A stretch of DNA of 64,000 nt, taken from the NCBI GenBank assembly GCA_018110985.1, contig JAGAWT010000010.1, positions 1 to 64,000 of the forward strand, given 5' to 3'. Origin of the DNA: Oscillospiraceae bacterium. Lineage in GTDB: Bacteria > Bacillota > Clostridia > Oscillospirales > Ruminococcaceae. Both the position numbers and the translations under genes were made by a program. Below the pieces are notes generated by a model. It searched no databases. It had not been told where the DNA came from and saw only the letters and a list, made by a program, of their open reading frames with translations. Numbering within the stretch: position 1 is the stretch's first letter; the number at the start of each line of letters is the position of its first letter. Shown piece by piece: positions 25,580 through 35,024 of the stretch.

Positions 25580-26470
25580 ATGTCAAAGAAGACTTTCAAG
25601 ATCATAATAACCTATGTGCTCGCCTTTTTCACTGCACTTGCAGTCATAGGCGGCGCAGGCCTGATACTTATAAACAGGTATCAGGCAGAGCAGACGGAAA
25701 AGAATTCTGCCAAAACCGCCGAGGAGGACAGCAGCTTCATCCCCGGGGAGCTCGATTCCATGACTGTGCTGGGCGTGTATGATGCGTCGCAGAGGCCTTC
25801 GGGAGTGTGCTTTGTACTGTTCAGGCTCTCCGCCGAGCAGCAGAAGCTCTATGTCACTCCTCTCCATTCCGACCTTGAAACGGGAGGGTCGAGCCTTTAC
25901 GATGTGTACACCGCAGGGGGGATCACCGCTGCAAGGGATGTGCTGGAGCAGGTGCTTAAAATAGGCATAGACAAGTATATGCTCATAACCTCCCAGAGCT
26001 TCAGTATCTTTTCCGACAGCTGCGGAAACATTTCCTACAATGTTCCCTACAATCTTATATATACCTCTGCCGACCCGGACGAAAACACCATCATCCGTGA
26101 GGGGAGCCTTATCCTTGACACAAAGAACCTGAGGAGAGTGCTCACCTTCCCGGAATACACAGATGGTGAGGAAGAAAGGATGCTCATTCTGGGCAACCTT
26201 ACGGTGGAGCTGATAAACAACGGCTGCCGTTCAACCTTCCGCTCCAACAGGGAGGATGTGTATAATTCCCTTGTGGCTGCGGGAGCGGCTACGGACATAA
26301 GTATATATGATATGCAGGACATAAGCCCTGCAACGGACTATATACTTGAACGAAGCAAAAGCCCTGCTTCATTGCTCCTGCCCTCCGGCGGGTACAACGA
26401 AGAGGGGCGCTATGAGCCGGAGCCTTCGTTCTTAGAGGCTCTGCCCAGATGGTACGGGATAAAAGAGTGA
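25580..26470 (+). CDS. Divergent LytR-CpsA-Psr (LCP) family membrane protein
   Basis: 296 residues. One N-terminal helix (about 6-31), then an extracytoplasmic domain. The order TVLGVYDAS..., VCFVLFRLS...[46 protein letters not shown] and [10 protein letters not shown] follows the LCP fold (LytR: LLLGxD, xxxIPRDT, AYxxGG, VNFxxF, VDVP). However, the arginine/aspartate-rich polyprenyl-phosphate contacts are replaced, so wall-polymer ligase activity is doubtful. GGGGAATAAA precedes the ATG, one base after the upstream stop. Confidence 0.65.
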   Translation: MSKKTFKIIITYVLAFFTALAVIGGAGLILINRYQAEQTEKNSAKTAEEDSSFIPGELDSMTVLGVYDASQRPSGVCFVLFRLSAEQQKLYVTPLHSDLETGGSSLYDVYTAGGITAARDVLEQVLKIGIDKYMLITSQSFSIFSDSCGNISYNVPYNLIYTSADPDENTIIREGSLILDTKNLRRVLTFPEYTDGEEERMLILGNLTVELINNGCRSTFRSNREDVYNSLVAAGAATDISIYDMQDISPATDYILERSKSPASLLLPSGGYNEEGRYEPEPSFLEALPRWYGIKE

Positions 26471-26496
26471 GTATTTTACAAAGGAGAATCATTATT

Positions 26497-27207
26497 ATGG
26501 CTGCAAAGTACAAAAGAGTGCTGTTGAAACTCAGCGGAGAAGCCCTTGCGGGAGAAAAGAGGACCGGTCTTGACTACTCCGTTATCACCCCCATATGCGA
26601 ATCCATAAAGAAATGTGCGGATGAGGGCGTACAGATAGGCATAGTCGTAGGCGGCGGAAACTTCTGGAGAGGCCGTTCCAGCGGTGCCATGGACAGGACG
26701 AGAGCCGATCACATAGGGATGCTTGCCACTACCATGAATGCCCTTGCGGTGGCAGATGTGCTGGAGTCGCTGGGTCTTGACGTGCGTGTACAGACAGCCA
26801 TTTCCATGCCTCAGGTGGCAGAGCCCTACATCAGGAACAGAGCCATGCGCCACTTTGAAAAGGGCAGGATAGTCATTTTCGGCTGCGGCACGGGAAATCC
26901 CTTCTTTTCCACCGATACAGCATCCACGCTGCGTGCTGCGGAGATCGAGGCGGACATCGTCCTGAAGGCGACCATGGTGGATGGTGTATACGACAAGGAT
27001 CCCAACAAGTATGCCGATGCGGTGAAGTTTGACAGGCTCACCTTCGGCGAGGTGCTCATGAGGAACCTGCAGGTTATGGACAGCACCGCTGCTTCCATGT
27101 GCAAGGACAACAACCTGCCCATCCTCGTTTTCGACCTGAAGGATCCCGAAAACATCTACCGTGCCTGCATGGGCGAAGATGTGGGCACGCTGGTAGTACC
27201 CGACTGA
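26497..27207 (+). CDS. pyrH: UMP kinase
   Basis: 236 residues from the ATG at 26497 (AAAGGAG upstream); the longer frame from 26449 overlaps the previous gene and lacks a site. It phosphorylates UMP to UDP as a hexamer. Amino-acid-kinase-fold motifs are visible: [47 protein letters not shown] and [11 protein letters not shown]. It is followed by frr, uppS and cdsA, the common Firmicutes order. Confidence 0.97.
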   Translation: MAAKYKRVLLKLSGEALAGEKRTGLDYSVITPICESIKKCADEGVQIGIVVGGGNFWRGRSSGAMDRTRADHIGMLATTMNALAVADVLESLGLDVRVQTAISMPQVAEPYIRNRAMRHFEKGRIVIFGCGTGNPFFSTDTASTLRAAEIEADIVLKATMVDGVYDKDPNKYADAVKFDRLTFGEVLMRNLQVMDSTAASMCKDNNLPILVFDLKDPENIYRACMGEDVGTLVVPD

Positions 27208-27252
27208 TACAAAGCAATATCAAAAAATATTCAATAAAAAGGAGCAATTATT

Positions 27253-27807
27253 ATGAACGAACAGGTAAAGAGCGCCAAGGACAAAATGGACAAGTGCATC
27301 AATTCCCTCAACCGTGAATTTTCCACCATCAGGGCAGGCAGAGCCAATCCTGCCGTTCTTGACAAGGTACAGGTGGACTACTACGGAACTCCCACTCCCA
27401 TCAACCAGATGGCAGCCGTAAGTGTTTCCGAGGCGAGAGTGCTGGTGATCCAGCCCTGGGACAAGTCATCCCTCAAGGCTATCGAAAAGGCGATACAGGC
27501 TTCCGAGATAGGCATAAACCCCACCAATGACGGTCAGGTGCTGCGCCTTACCTTCCCCCAGCCCACAGAGGAGCGCAGAAAGGAACTGGTAAAGCAGGTC
27601 AAGAACGACGGTGAGCAGGCAAAGGTCACTATCCGCAATGCCCGCAGAGATGCCATGGACAAGGTAAAGGCAATGAAGAAGAATTCCGAGATCACCGAGG
27701 ATGATGTCAAGGATCTGGAAAAGGAGCTCCAGAAGGTAACGGACAAGGCTATCGAGGAGGTAGACAAGGCTGTTTCCGAAAAGGAAAAGGAGATAATGAC
27801 CGTTTGA
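27253..27807 (+). CDS. frr: Ribosome recycling factor
   Basis: 184 residues, normal length. The N-terminal FSTIRAGRANPAVLDKVQVDYYGTPTPI block and the C-terminal helix (RRDAMDKVKAMKKNSEITEDDVKDLEKELQ, seen in parts) are characteristic. With EF-G it splits post-termination ribosomes. AAAAAGGAGC precedes the ATG. Confidence 0.97.
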   Translation: MNEQVKSAKDKMDKCINSLNREFSTIRAGRANPAVLDKVQVDYYGTPTPINQMAAVSVSEARVLVIQPWDKSSLKAIEKAIQASEIGINPTNDGQVLRLTFPQPTEERRKELVKQVKNDGEQAKVTIRNARRDAMDKVKAMKKNSEITEDDVKDLEKELQKVTDKAIEEVDKAVSEKEKEIMTV

Positions 27808-27987
27808 TCGGCACGGCTGCCGGAGCAGATCGGGAAAAGAGATGCTGTATCCCGGTGCCTGATGAAAAGAAGGGACAGGGGTGCAGCAGCCTGGTGAGCC
27901 GGCAGGGATGATCCGGTATCTAAGCCCGCTCTCGTACTCGCAGGCAGCAGGCGCAGGTAAGCAATTTATCATACAGTTTGGATCGGT
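27808..27987 (+). other. 180-base GC-rich spacer between frr and uppS
   Basis: No coding frame and no promoter or terminator are seen. It contains GGGA..TCCC and CCGGTGCC..GGCAGG-type complementary stretches. It is bounded by near-repeats: the frr end (GGAAAAGGAGATAATGAC) and the uppS start (GGAAAAAGAAATAATGAC) agree at 16 of 18 bases. Confidence 0.4.
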
Positions 27988-28695
27988 ATGGAAAAAGAAA
28001 TAATGACTCTCCCCGTTCATCTGGGGATAATAATGGACGGCAACGGCCGTTGGGCGAAGAAAAGGGGAATGCCCCGCACTTTCGGTCACAAGGCAGGGGC
28101 GGAGGCGATGAGAAAGATACTCCGTGAATGCAGGGAGATAGGCATAAAATATGTCACCTGCTACGCCTTTTCCACGGAAAACTGGAAAAGACCGAAGGAG
28201 GAGGTGGATGTCCTCATGCGCCTTTTTGACGAATACCTTGATGAGGCGCAGGAACGCTTTGACAAATCAAGGCTGGTCTTCATAGGGGACAAGTCCCTTT
28301 TCAGCAGCTCCCTCAGGGAGAAAATGATACGCCTTGAAAAGGAAACGGCGGATATAGAAGGCTTCACCATTTTCCTTGCCATGAACTACGGCGGCAGGGA
28401 TGAGGTGGTAAGGGCTGCCCGTATCCTGGCAGAAAAGGCGGCTGCGGGGGAGATATCCCCGGCTGACATAGACGAGGATGCGATAGAAAGGGAACTGTAC
28501 ACCTATCCTGCCCCCGACTGTGACTACATCATCCGCACCAGCGGGGAGCAGCGGCTCTCCAACTTCCTCATGTGGCAGGGGACGTATTCCGAGCTTTATT
28601 TTACTGACACACTTTGGCCCGATTTCGACAAGAAGGAGCTTTACTTGGCTCTTGAAGAATATTCCCGCAGGCAGCGGCGTTTCGGAGGTATATGA
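27988..28695 (+). CDS. uppS: Isoprenyl (undecaprenyl) diphosphate synthase
   Basis: 235 residues from 27988; a start at 28003 (MTLPVHLG) is also possible and neither has a strong ribosome site. It is a cis-prenyltransferase making the C55 lipid carrier for wall synthesis. Family motifs: HLGIIMDGNGRWAKKRG with the catalytic Asp, HKAGAEAMR, YAFSTENWKRP, FLAMNYGGRDE and the C-terminal IIRTSGEQRLSNFLMWQ and ELYFTDTLWPDF. Confidence 0.95.
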   Translation: MEKEIMTLPVHLGIIMDGNGRWAKKRGMPRTFGHKAGAEAMRKILRECREIGIKYVTCYAFSTENWKRPKEEVDVLMRLFDEYLDEAQERFDKSRLVFIGDKSLFSSSLREKMIRLEKETADIEGFTIFLAMNYGGRDEVVRAARILAEKAAAGEISPADIDEDAIERELYTYPAPDCDYIIRTSGEQRLSNFLMWQGTYSELYFTDTLWPDFDKKELYLALEEYSRRQRRFGGI

Positions 28696-29543
28696 TGGCA
28701 AAAAGAATATTGACTGCTGCGGTAGGCATAGCCTTCGGCATAACTGTACTTATCCTCCGTAATACTCCGCTTTTCCCCGTCACCATCGCAGCTCTTGCGG
28801 CGCTGGGAGTGCATGAGCTGCTCACTGCCTGCAAGACGGGCTTCGGGGAGTTTCGTGTACACTATATCTTCTGCCAGCTTTTTGCGGTATCTATCCCCGT
28901 TACCACCTATTTCAGCGTGGATCTGGGCATAAGGCTGCTGATAGCCATGGTCTGGGCGTTCCTGATGTTTGCGGGCTTTGTGGCGGACAACAAGAAAATG
29001 TCCTACAACAAACTGGCTATAATGTGTACATCCACCACCCTCATAACTCTGCCCACCACCTGCCTTATCTCCCTTATACGCCTTGATGAGGTGCACGGTC
29101 CCTGTTATGTGGTGATGGCTCTTATGGCTGCATGGCTTCCCGATGCGGGAGCGTATTTCGTGGGCTCCGCCATAGGAAAGCACAAGCTCTGCCCGGACAT
29201 ATCCCCGAAAAAGACCATAGAGGGCGCTGTGGGCGGCGGGCTCGTTTCAATGGCGGTATTTGTGATATATGCCCTTGTATACAGAGCTGTTCTTGCCTCG
29301 AACGGCATACATTTCGACATAGGCTTCCCCGTGCTGTTGCTGCTTGTTTTTGTGTGCGATGTGGTAAGCATTTTCGGAGACCTTGCGGCTTCGCTTATCA
29401 AGCGTGAGTACGGCATAAAGGATTTCGGAAAGCTGTTCCCGGGACACGGCGGCATGGTAGACCGCTTTGACAGCTGCTATTTCGTCCTTCCCGCTGCGAT
29501 GTACATCTTTGCAGCGTTGGGAAATAAGCTGTTTATCGGCTGA
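28695..29543 (+). CDS. cdsA: Phosphatidate cytidylyltransferase
   Basis: 282 residues. Two ATGs (28692 and 28695) follow GGAGG; the second has the better spacing, and the first overlaps the uppS stop. It forms CDP-diacylglycerol from phosphatidate and CTP. About eight membrane helices. The C-terminal signature is complete: S-L-I-K-R-E-Y-x-I-K-D-F-G and PGHGG-x-x-D-R-F-D-S. The usual downstream dxr and rseP genes do not follow; the operon ends here, and GGCAGGT/ACCTGCC (29545-29582) could form a stem. Confidence 0.95.
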   Translation: MAKRILTAAVGIAFGITVLILRNTPLFPVTIAALAALGVHELLTACKTGFGEFRVHYIFCQLFAVSIPVTTYFSVDLGIRLLIAMVWAFLMFAGFVADNKKMSYNKLAIMCTSTTLITLPTTCLISLIRLDEVHGPCYVVMALMAAWLPDAGAYFVGSAIGKHKLCPDISPKKTIEGAVGGGLVSMAVFVIYALVYRAVLASNGIHFDIGFPVLLLLVFVCDVVSIFGDLAASLIKREYGIKDFGKLFPGHGGMVDRFDSCYFVLPAAMYIFAALGNKLFIG

Positions 29544-29675
29544 CAGGCAGGTTAAGGAGACCATAGCAAAAAAGGCACCTGCCGGTATCATTGTTTCCGC
29601 AGAATAAATATCTCCCTTTTTACATTTGTGTTGCCCATAATAGAATAATTCAGATCATTATTTGACGAGGAAAAG

Positions 29676-30212
29676 ATGGTAATAATTATAGCAGGCGCAT
29701 CCCATGTTGGAAAAACTGTTCTGGCACAACGGATGCTTCAAAAATACAAATATCCGTATTGTTCAATTGACCATTTGAAGATGGGGCTTATTCGCAGTGG
29801 CATAACGACTCTCACACCGGAAGATGACGATGAGCTAACAGATTATCTTTGGCCAATAGTTCGAGAGATGATAAAGACTGTTATTGAGAATAAGCAAAAC
29901 CTTATTGTTGAGGGCTGTTATATTCCTTTTGACTGGAGAAACAGTTTTGATGAGCAGTATCTTCAGTTGATAAGATTCATCTGTCTTGCAATGTCTGATG
30001 AATATATAAGTTCGCATTTTGAAGAGATTAAATCACATAGTTCTGACATTGAAAGAAGGCTCGATGACTCTTATTGTACAGCTGAACAACTGAAACAAGA
30101 CAATCATCGGATCATTAATGGCTACAAGTCTTATGGAGAAAAGATTACTTTGATTACAGAAAGCTATGAGGATTCGATAAGAGGCGTTTTGGATCAACAG
30201 ATTCAAGTTTGA
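29676..30212 (+). CDS. P-loop kinase-like protein, unknown substrate
   Basis: 178 residues. Walker A is GASHVGKT at residues 7-14. Residues 28-36 (YCSIDHLKM) and 77-84 (LIVEGCYIP) resemble the Asp and Glu-containing strands of small-molecule kinases (2-phosphoglycerate kinase/adenylylsulfate kinase-like, zeta-toxin-related). ATG at 29676 after GACGAGGAAAAG. It is clearly AT-richer than the genes on both sides (for example AAA/AAT/TTT/GAT codons dominate), which points to recent acquisition. Substrate cannot be inferred. Confidence 0.7.
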   Translation: MVIIIAGASHVGKTVLAQRMLQKYKYPYCSIDHLKMGLIRSGITTLTPEDDDELTDYLWPIVREMIKTVIENKQNLIVEGCYIPFDWRNSFDEQYLQLIRFICLAMSDEYISSHFEEIKSHSSDIERRLDDSYCTAEQLKQDNHRIINGYKSYGEKITLITESYEDSIRGVLDQQIQV

Positions 30213-30326
30213 CATATAGAAACACTTTTGTAAAAAGGGACATAAATATTAGCATCGGGCAGTATACCGTTTGTGACGAGGGTATTCTCCGCATAAGGAC
30301 GCAGAAAGTGAGAAATAAACCTTAAT

Positions 30327-31325
30327 ATGGAAAAGGAAAGCATCAGGAAGAAGATCGATAAATGGAGCCTGCGGATCATCGGCATTATCCTGCTGACACT
30401 TATCATAGCCGATATGAGCATAACACTGCTGTTTGCGGGAAAGATACCCCATCGCTTCGCTTCTGCCGAAGAGGGAAAAGACCTTTTGATGTCGAACACC
30501 GCATATTATGATAATATGACACAGAATGATATAGACTACAGGTCAGGGAAACATTCTGCTGCCAAAGAGGAGCTGATGAGTGCAAGTGCGGAGGAGATCC
30601 GGGATTTCAACTTTGCGGAAAAATACCTTATGGATCGCTGTATCGCAGGAATGGCTCTGAAATTAAAGCTGAAGGGTCATACCCTCCCTCTTAAGGAAGA
30701 AATAGTGTACATAAAGACAGGTATGAAAACAGAGGGCGGCAATGCCGGATATACACACGGTACGCAGATATATCTCGAACCTGTCAACATAATGCTCAGC
30801 ATTTTTCCGGGAGGATATTTTGAAAATCTTATGTGGCACGAGCTGTTTCATTGCCTCACAAGGAACGACCCGGACTTCAGGGCTGATATGTACAGCCTTA
30901 TAAACTTCAGGACGGCAGATGCCGATTTTGAGATCCCGCCGTGTATAAAAGACAGGTACTTCAGCAACCCGGATGTGGAACACCACGATGCGTATGCGTC
31001 ATTTACCGTAGACGGTCGGAAAACAGATTGTTTCCTTGTGTGGATCTGCAAACGGGACTATCCGGATGACGGATCCTCTCCGGGATGGGATAATGAGCCG
31101 GTGCTTGTCCCGACAGACGGAACAGACACTTATTATACCCGTGAACAGGCAAGCGATTTCGATGAGGTGTTCGGAAGAAATACATACTATGTCATAGACC
31201 CGGAAGAATGTATGGCCGATAATTTTGCAGATGCGATGCAGTACGGGATAAAGGGAAAAAACGGAGAGGGATATCCCGACCCTCAGATAATACAGGGCGT
31301 GATCGACAGTGTAAGCGGTAAATGA
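30327..31325 (+). CDS. Membrane-anchored zinc metallopeptidase-like protein
   Basis: 332 residues. A helix at about 14-38 anchors it; the rest is extracytoplasmic. MWHELFHCL (about 171-179) contains the HExxH zinc motif, and DPEECMADNFADA (about 291-303) supplies a possible third Glu ligand of a gluzincin. Both are preceded by YLEPVNIML, a beta-edge-like strand. I cannot assign a named family. Start codon choice: ATG at 30327 without a strong ribosome site. Composition is intermediate between the previous AT-rich gene and the host genes. Confidence 0.65.
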   Translation: MEKESIRKKIDKWSLRIIGIILLTLIIADMSITLLFAGKIPHRFASAEEGKDLLMSNTAYYDNMTQNDIDYRSGKHSAAKEELMSASAEEIRDFNFAEKYLMDRCIAGMALKLKLKGHTLPLKEEIVYIKTGMKTEGGNAGYTHGTQIYLEPVNIMLSIFPGGYFENLMWHELFHCLTRNDPDFRADMYSLINFRTADADFEIPPCIKDRYFSNPDVEHHDAYASFTVDGRKTDCFLVWICKRDYPDDGSSPGWDNEPVLVPTDGTDTYYTREQASDFDEVFGRNTYYVIDPEECMADNFADAMQYGIKGKNGEGYPDPQIIQGVIDSVSGK

Positions 31326-31457
31326 CATACCGGGACAGTACAGGACTGTATTCACCGCAGCGATCACAGGCAAAAAAGAAACGTCCTTTACAAAGAGGCC
31401 GCAGGCAGATGTTCTTCCTGCGGCTTTGTGAACAAATTGTAAAAATTGAAAAAGGTC

Positions 31458-31486
31458 TTGACAATGTCGCTTTAAGGTGATAAAAT
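31458..31486 (+). promoter_or_regulatory. Sigma-A promoter of the trp operon
   Basis: TTGACA (31458-31463), 17 bases, TAAAAT (31481-31486); start near 31493. Confidence 0.85.
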
Positions 31487-31492
31487 CACATT

Positions 31493-31797
31493 AAATCCTT
31501 TGAACAAAAGCAAGTAGCATACGTGGCGGAGCCACAGAGAGCCGGGGAGGGTGAAAGCCCGGCGTTTGCGCCGTATGTGAATGGGTTTGCGAGGAGCAGG
31601 GTGAAATAACAGTATCCCGGGCCGTAATTCCTGCGTGAAAGGAAAGGGTATTGATGCGAAAGCTGCGTACTTTGTGAATAAGCCGCTTTTTCGGATGTAC
31701 CTGCAGAGGGTCTTTACCGACCGAAAAAGGGTGGCACAGCGGAGTATATTCGCCCCTTGGAAAACGGAAACGTTTTCCGGGGGGCTTTTTGTTTTTG
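31493..31797 (+). promoter_or_regulatory. Trp T-box leader controlling the trp operon
   Basis: Stem I begins around 31520 with the AGAGAG...GGTGAAAGCC distal features (about 31535-31560). The specifier sits in GTGAATGGG: GAA followed by TGG (31582-31584), the tryptophan codon. The T-box sequence AGGGTGGCACAGCGG is at 31728-31742. The terminator is the stem CCCC..GGAAAACG / CGTTTTCC..GGGG at 31754-31784 followed by CTTTTTGTTTTT. Uncharged tRNA-Trp would pair with both sites, favour the antiterminator and allow reading into trpE. Confidence 0.92.
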
Positions 31798-31851
31798 CAT
31801 AAGAAACACGATCCAAGGGCATTTTATATGACATCAAAAGGAGGAAACCGT

Positions 31852-33366
31852 ATGTATCCGACTAAAGAAGACATCCTTGAATATTTCGAGGATTACAACA
31901 CCGTTCCCGTATTTTACGAGCTGCTGACAGACAGCCTCACGCCCGTGCGCATAATCTCCGTTCTGAGAGAGAACGCAAGCGACTGCTTTATTCTTGAATC
32001 CGTGGACAATTCCAGCCAGTGGGGCAGGTACTCCTTCATAGGCTTTGACCCTGCCGCACATATCCGCATAAAGGACAAAAAGGCGGTCATCACCGCAAAC
32101 GGAGCAACGGAGGAAAAGGACGGCTCCGACCCCGTAGGTCTTATCACAAAGATGCTGGAGAAGCACCGTTCTCCGAAATTCACCAAGTACCCCAAGCTCA
32201 CAGGCGGATTTGCGGGCTACTTCGGCTACGATATGGCAAGGTACTTTGAAAAGAAGCTGGTGAATGTCCCCGAGGACGATCTTGATATGCCCGATGCGGA
32301 TCTGTATATGTATGAAAGCATAGTGGCATTCGATCACCTTCTGGGCAGAGCGGTGATAATCTACAACATAAACTTTGAGGACACCGAAAATCTCATGAAA
32401 GAGCGGGGTATCTCCCGAAAGGAAGCGGTGAGCTTTATATACGATGAACTGGAAAAGAAGGCTCAGAAGCTGGGCAACCTTATCACCCGCTACACCCCCG
32501 CACCCTCAAAGCCCCACAGCGGCGAGATGAAGGTGATATCCAACTATACGGAGGAAGAATTCTGCGGCATGGTGGAAAAGTGCAGGGAGCACATAATCAA
32601 CGGAGATATCTCACAGGTGGTGGTATCAAGGCGCTTTGAGGCGGAGAACCACCCGGATCCTTTCGATGTTTACAGGATGCTGCGCTCCACAGACCCCTCT
32701 CCCTACCTCTATTTCTTCGACCTGAAGGATTATTCGGTGGCTGGAGCTTCACCGGAGATGCTGGTGAACGTGGTGAATGACAAGGTGCTCAACAAGCCCA
32801 TAGCAGGAACTTATCCCAGAGGCATCACCGCCAAGGAGGATGAGAAGAACGAGAGGGATCTGAAAGCCGACCCCAAGGAATGTGCGGAGCACACCATGCT
32901 GGTGGATCTGGGCCGAAACGATGTGGGCAGGGTCTGCCGCCCCGGCTCCGTGAAGGTGACGGAATTCATGAGGGTGGAGCGCTATGCAAAGGTGATGCAT
33001 CTTGTGAGCGATGTGGAGGGGATACTCTCCCGGGACAAGACCCCTATGGATGCGCTTATGAGCGTGCTCCCCGCAGGAACTCTTTCGGGGGCTCCCAAGG
33101 TGAGGGCGATGGAGATAATAGACGAGCTGGAAAAGACAAAGAGAGGGCTTTACGGCGGCACCGTGGGCTACCTTGCCTTCAACGGCGACATAGACACCTG
33201 TATCGCCATAAGGACTGTGCTTTTCAGAAAGGGAAAGGCATATGTGCAGGCAGGTGCAGGCATAGTGTACGACAGCGTGCCCGAAAAGGAATACGACGAA
33301 ACGGGACGAAAGGCAGCAGGGGTCATAGGTGCCCTTGAAGAAGCCTGCCGTCTGGGTGACAATTAA
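31852..33366 (+). CDS. trpE: Anthranilate synthase component I
   Basis: 504 residues from the ATG at 31852 (AGGAGGAAACC upstream). It makes anthranilate from chorismate with ammonia delivered by TrpG. N-terminal LLES-like allosteric segment (ILESVDNSSQWGRYSFIG), and chorismate-binding domain motifs: SQVVVSRRFE, PSPYLYFFDL, GASPEMLV, PIAGTYPRG, EHTMLVDLGRNDVGRVC, LPAGTLSGAPKVRAMEIIDELE and GAGIVYDSVPEKEY. Confidence 0.97.
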   Translation: MYPTKEDILEYFEDYNTVPVFYELLTDSLTPVRIISVLRENASDCFILESVDNSSQWGRYSFIGFDPAAHIRIKDKKAVITANGATEEKDGSDPVGLITKMLEKHRSPKFTKYPKLTGGFAGYFGYDMARYFEKKLVNVPEDDLDMPDADLYMYESIVAFDHLLGRAVIIYNINFEDTENLMKERGISRKEAVSFIYDELEKKAQKLGNLITRYTPAPSKPHSGEMKVISNYTEEEFCGMVEKCREHIINGDISQVVVSRRFEAENHPDPFDVYRMLRSTDPSPYLYFFDLKDYSVAGASPEMLVNVVNDKVLNKPIAGTYPRGITAKEDEKNERDLKADPKECAEHTMLVDLGRNDVGRVCRPGSVKVTEFMRVERYAKVMHLVSDVEGILSRDKTPMDALMSVLPAGTLSGAPKVRAMEIIDELEKTKRGLYGGTVGYLAFNGDIDTCIAIRTVLFRKGKAYVQAGAGIVYDSVPEKEYDETGRKAAGVIGALEEACRLGDN

Positions 33367-33379
33367 GGGGGGCATTGCC

Positions 33380-35011
33380 ATGATACTCATGATAGACAAC
33401 TACGATTCCTTCACATACAATGTTTATCAGGTGACGGCTGCGCTTTACAACAATGTAAAGGTCCGCAGGAACGACGAGATCACCATAGACGAGATAGAGG
33501 AGATGAGCCCCGAGGGGATCATCATCTCACCGGGCCCCGGATACCCCGTGGATGCGGGTATATCCGAGGAGGTGATAAGGCATTTCGGCGGCAGGATCCC
33601 CATAATGGGCATCTGTCTGGGACATCAGGCAATAGGGGACGTGTTCGGCGCAAGTATAGTCAGAGCTCCCATGCCCATGCACGGCAAGGTGACACCCACA
33701 AGGACGGATGTGAAGTGCAAGCTCTTCAAGGGCTTTCCCGAAAGCATAAATGTGGCAAGGTACCATTCACTGGTGATAGACCCCTCCACGCTGCCCGACT
33801 GCCTTGAGGTGACGGCACAGACGGATGACGGCATCATAATGGGTGTGCGCCACAGGGAAATGGAGATCTACGGGGTGCAGTTCCATCCGGAGTCCATAAT
33901 GGCTGAGATGGGAGTGAACGTTATAGCCAATTTCCTTTCCGAGGTGTGCGGCATAGCGCAGGCGGCGGTGCCCGTCACCATTCCCATGGAAAAGAGGGGC
34001 TACCTGAAAAAGTACATAGCAAAGGCGGCAGACGGAGAGCATCTGACCCGTGATGAGGCAAGGGACGCCATAGACATAATCATGTCCGACATGGCTACGC
34101 CCGCCCAGACAGCGGCACTGCTCACAGCCATGAGGATAAATGTGGAGACTCCCGACGAGATAACAGGCTGCGCCCTTGCTATGAGAGACAAGATGACAAA
34201 GGTGCCCCACAAGGGGGATGTACTGGAGATAGTAGGCACGGGCGGAGACCTTGCCAACAGCTTCAACATTTCCACCACCTCAGCCTTTGTGATATCCGCC
34301 TGCGGTCAGAAGGTGGCAAAGCACGGGAACAGGAGCGTTTCCTCAAGATCCGGTGCGGCGGACGTGCTGGAGGCTCTGGGTGTGAAGATAGCTTCCACCC
34401 CCGAGGAGGCTGCTGCCTGCATAGAGGAAGTGGGCTTCACCTTCCTTTTTGCCCAGTCCTACCACAAGGCGATGCGCTATGTGGGGCCTGTCAGGGCGCA
34501 GAGCGGCATAAGAACGGTGTTCAACATACTGGGACCCCTTGCGAACCCCTCAAATGCGGAGTACAACATCATCGGCGTGTACGAGGACAGGCTCCTTGAC
34601 ATCGTGGCGGATGTGCTCATCAACCTGGGCGTCAAGCATTCTCTTGTCATCCACGGCAACGACGGCCTTGATGAATTTTCCATTTCCGACGGCACCACGG
34701 TCTGCGAGATCATGAACGGAGAGAAGAAGCGCTATGTGGTGACCCCCGAAGACGTGGGTCTCACCAGGGCACGCAAGGAAGAAATAGTGGGCGGCAATGC
34801 GGAGGAAAACGCAAAGATAACCAGAGGCATACTCAGCGGTGAGATAAGGGGCGCAAAGCGTGACATAGTGCTCTTAAATTCCGGTGCGGCTCTTTATGTC
34901 TGCGGCAGGGCTGCTTCCATAGCGGACGGCGTAAAGCTGGCAGCAGAGGCGATAGACAGCGGCAGGGCAGCGGCACAGATAGACAAGCTGGTAGCATTTA
35001 CCAACAAGTGA
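33380..35011 (+). CDS. trpGD: Fused anthranilate synthase glutaminase and anthranilate phosphoribosyltransferase (TrpGD)
   Basis: 543 residues from the ATG at 33380 (AAGGGGGGC upstream). Residues 1-190 are a class I glutaminase: MIDNYDSFTYN, ISPGPGYP, the nucleophile Cys in MGICLGHQAIG, and the QFHPESI His/Glu pair. Residues about 205-543 are TrpD: TGTGGDLANSFNIST (PRPP loop; GTGGD), KHGNRSVSSRSGAADVLEALG and FNILGPLANPS. The linker is short. The same fusion occurs in enterobacteria. It supplies ammonia to TrpE and then converts anthranilate to phosphoribosyl-anthranilate. Confidence 0.96.
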   Translation: MILMIDNYDSFTYNVYQVTAALYNNVKVRRNDEITIDEIEEMSPEGIIISPGPGYPVDAGISEEVIRHFGGRIPIMGICLGHQAIGDVFGASIVRAPMPMHGKVTPTRTDVKCKLFKGFPESINVARYHSLVIDPSTLPDCLEVTAQTDDGIIMGVRHREMEIYGVQFHPESIMAEMGVNVIANFLSEVCGIAQAAVPVTIPMEKRGYLKKYIAKAADGEHLTRDEARDAIDIIMSDMATPAQTAALLTAMRINVETPDEITGCALAMRDKMTKVPHKGDVLEIVGTGGDLANSFNISTTSAFVISACGQKVAKHGNRSVSSRSGAADVLEALGVKIASTPEEAAACIEEVGFTFLFAQSYHKAMRYVGPVRAQSGIRTVFNILGPLANPSNAEYNIIGVYEDRLLDIVADVLINLGVKHSLVIHGNDGLDEFSISDGTTVCEIMNGEKKRYVVTPEDVGLTRARKEEIVGGNAEENAKITRGILSGEIRGAKRDIVLLNSGAALYVCGRAASIADGVKLAAEAIDSGRAAAQIDKLVAFTNK

Positions 35012-35024
35012 TACGGTGGGAATA

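Noticed and set aside
25580-26470. Ordinary LytR-type wall ligase
   Set aside because: Fold order fits, but the Arg/Asp residues used for polyprenyl phosphate transfer are not conserved, so only a divergent family member is claimed.
27808-27987. T-box or cobalamin riboswitch between frr and uppS
   Set aside because: No AGGGTGG-type T-box, no B12 box and no terminator could be found.
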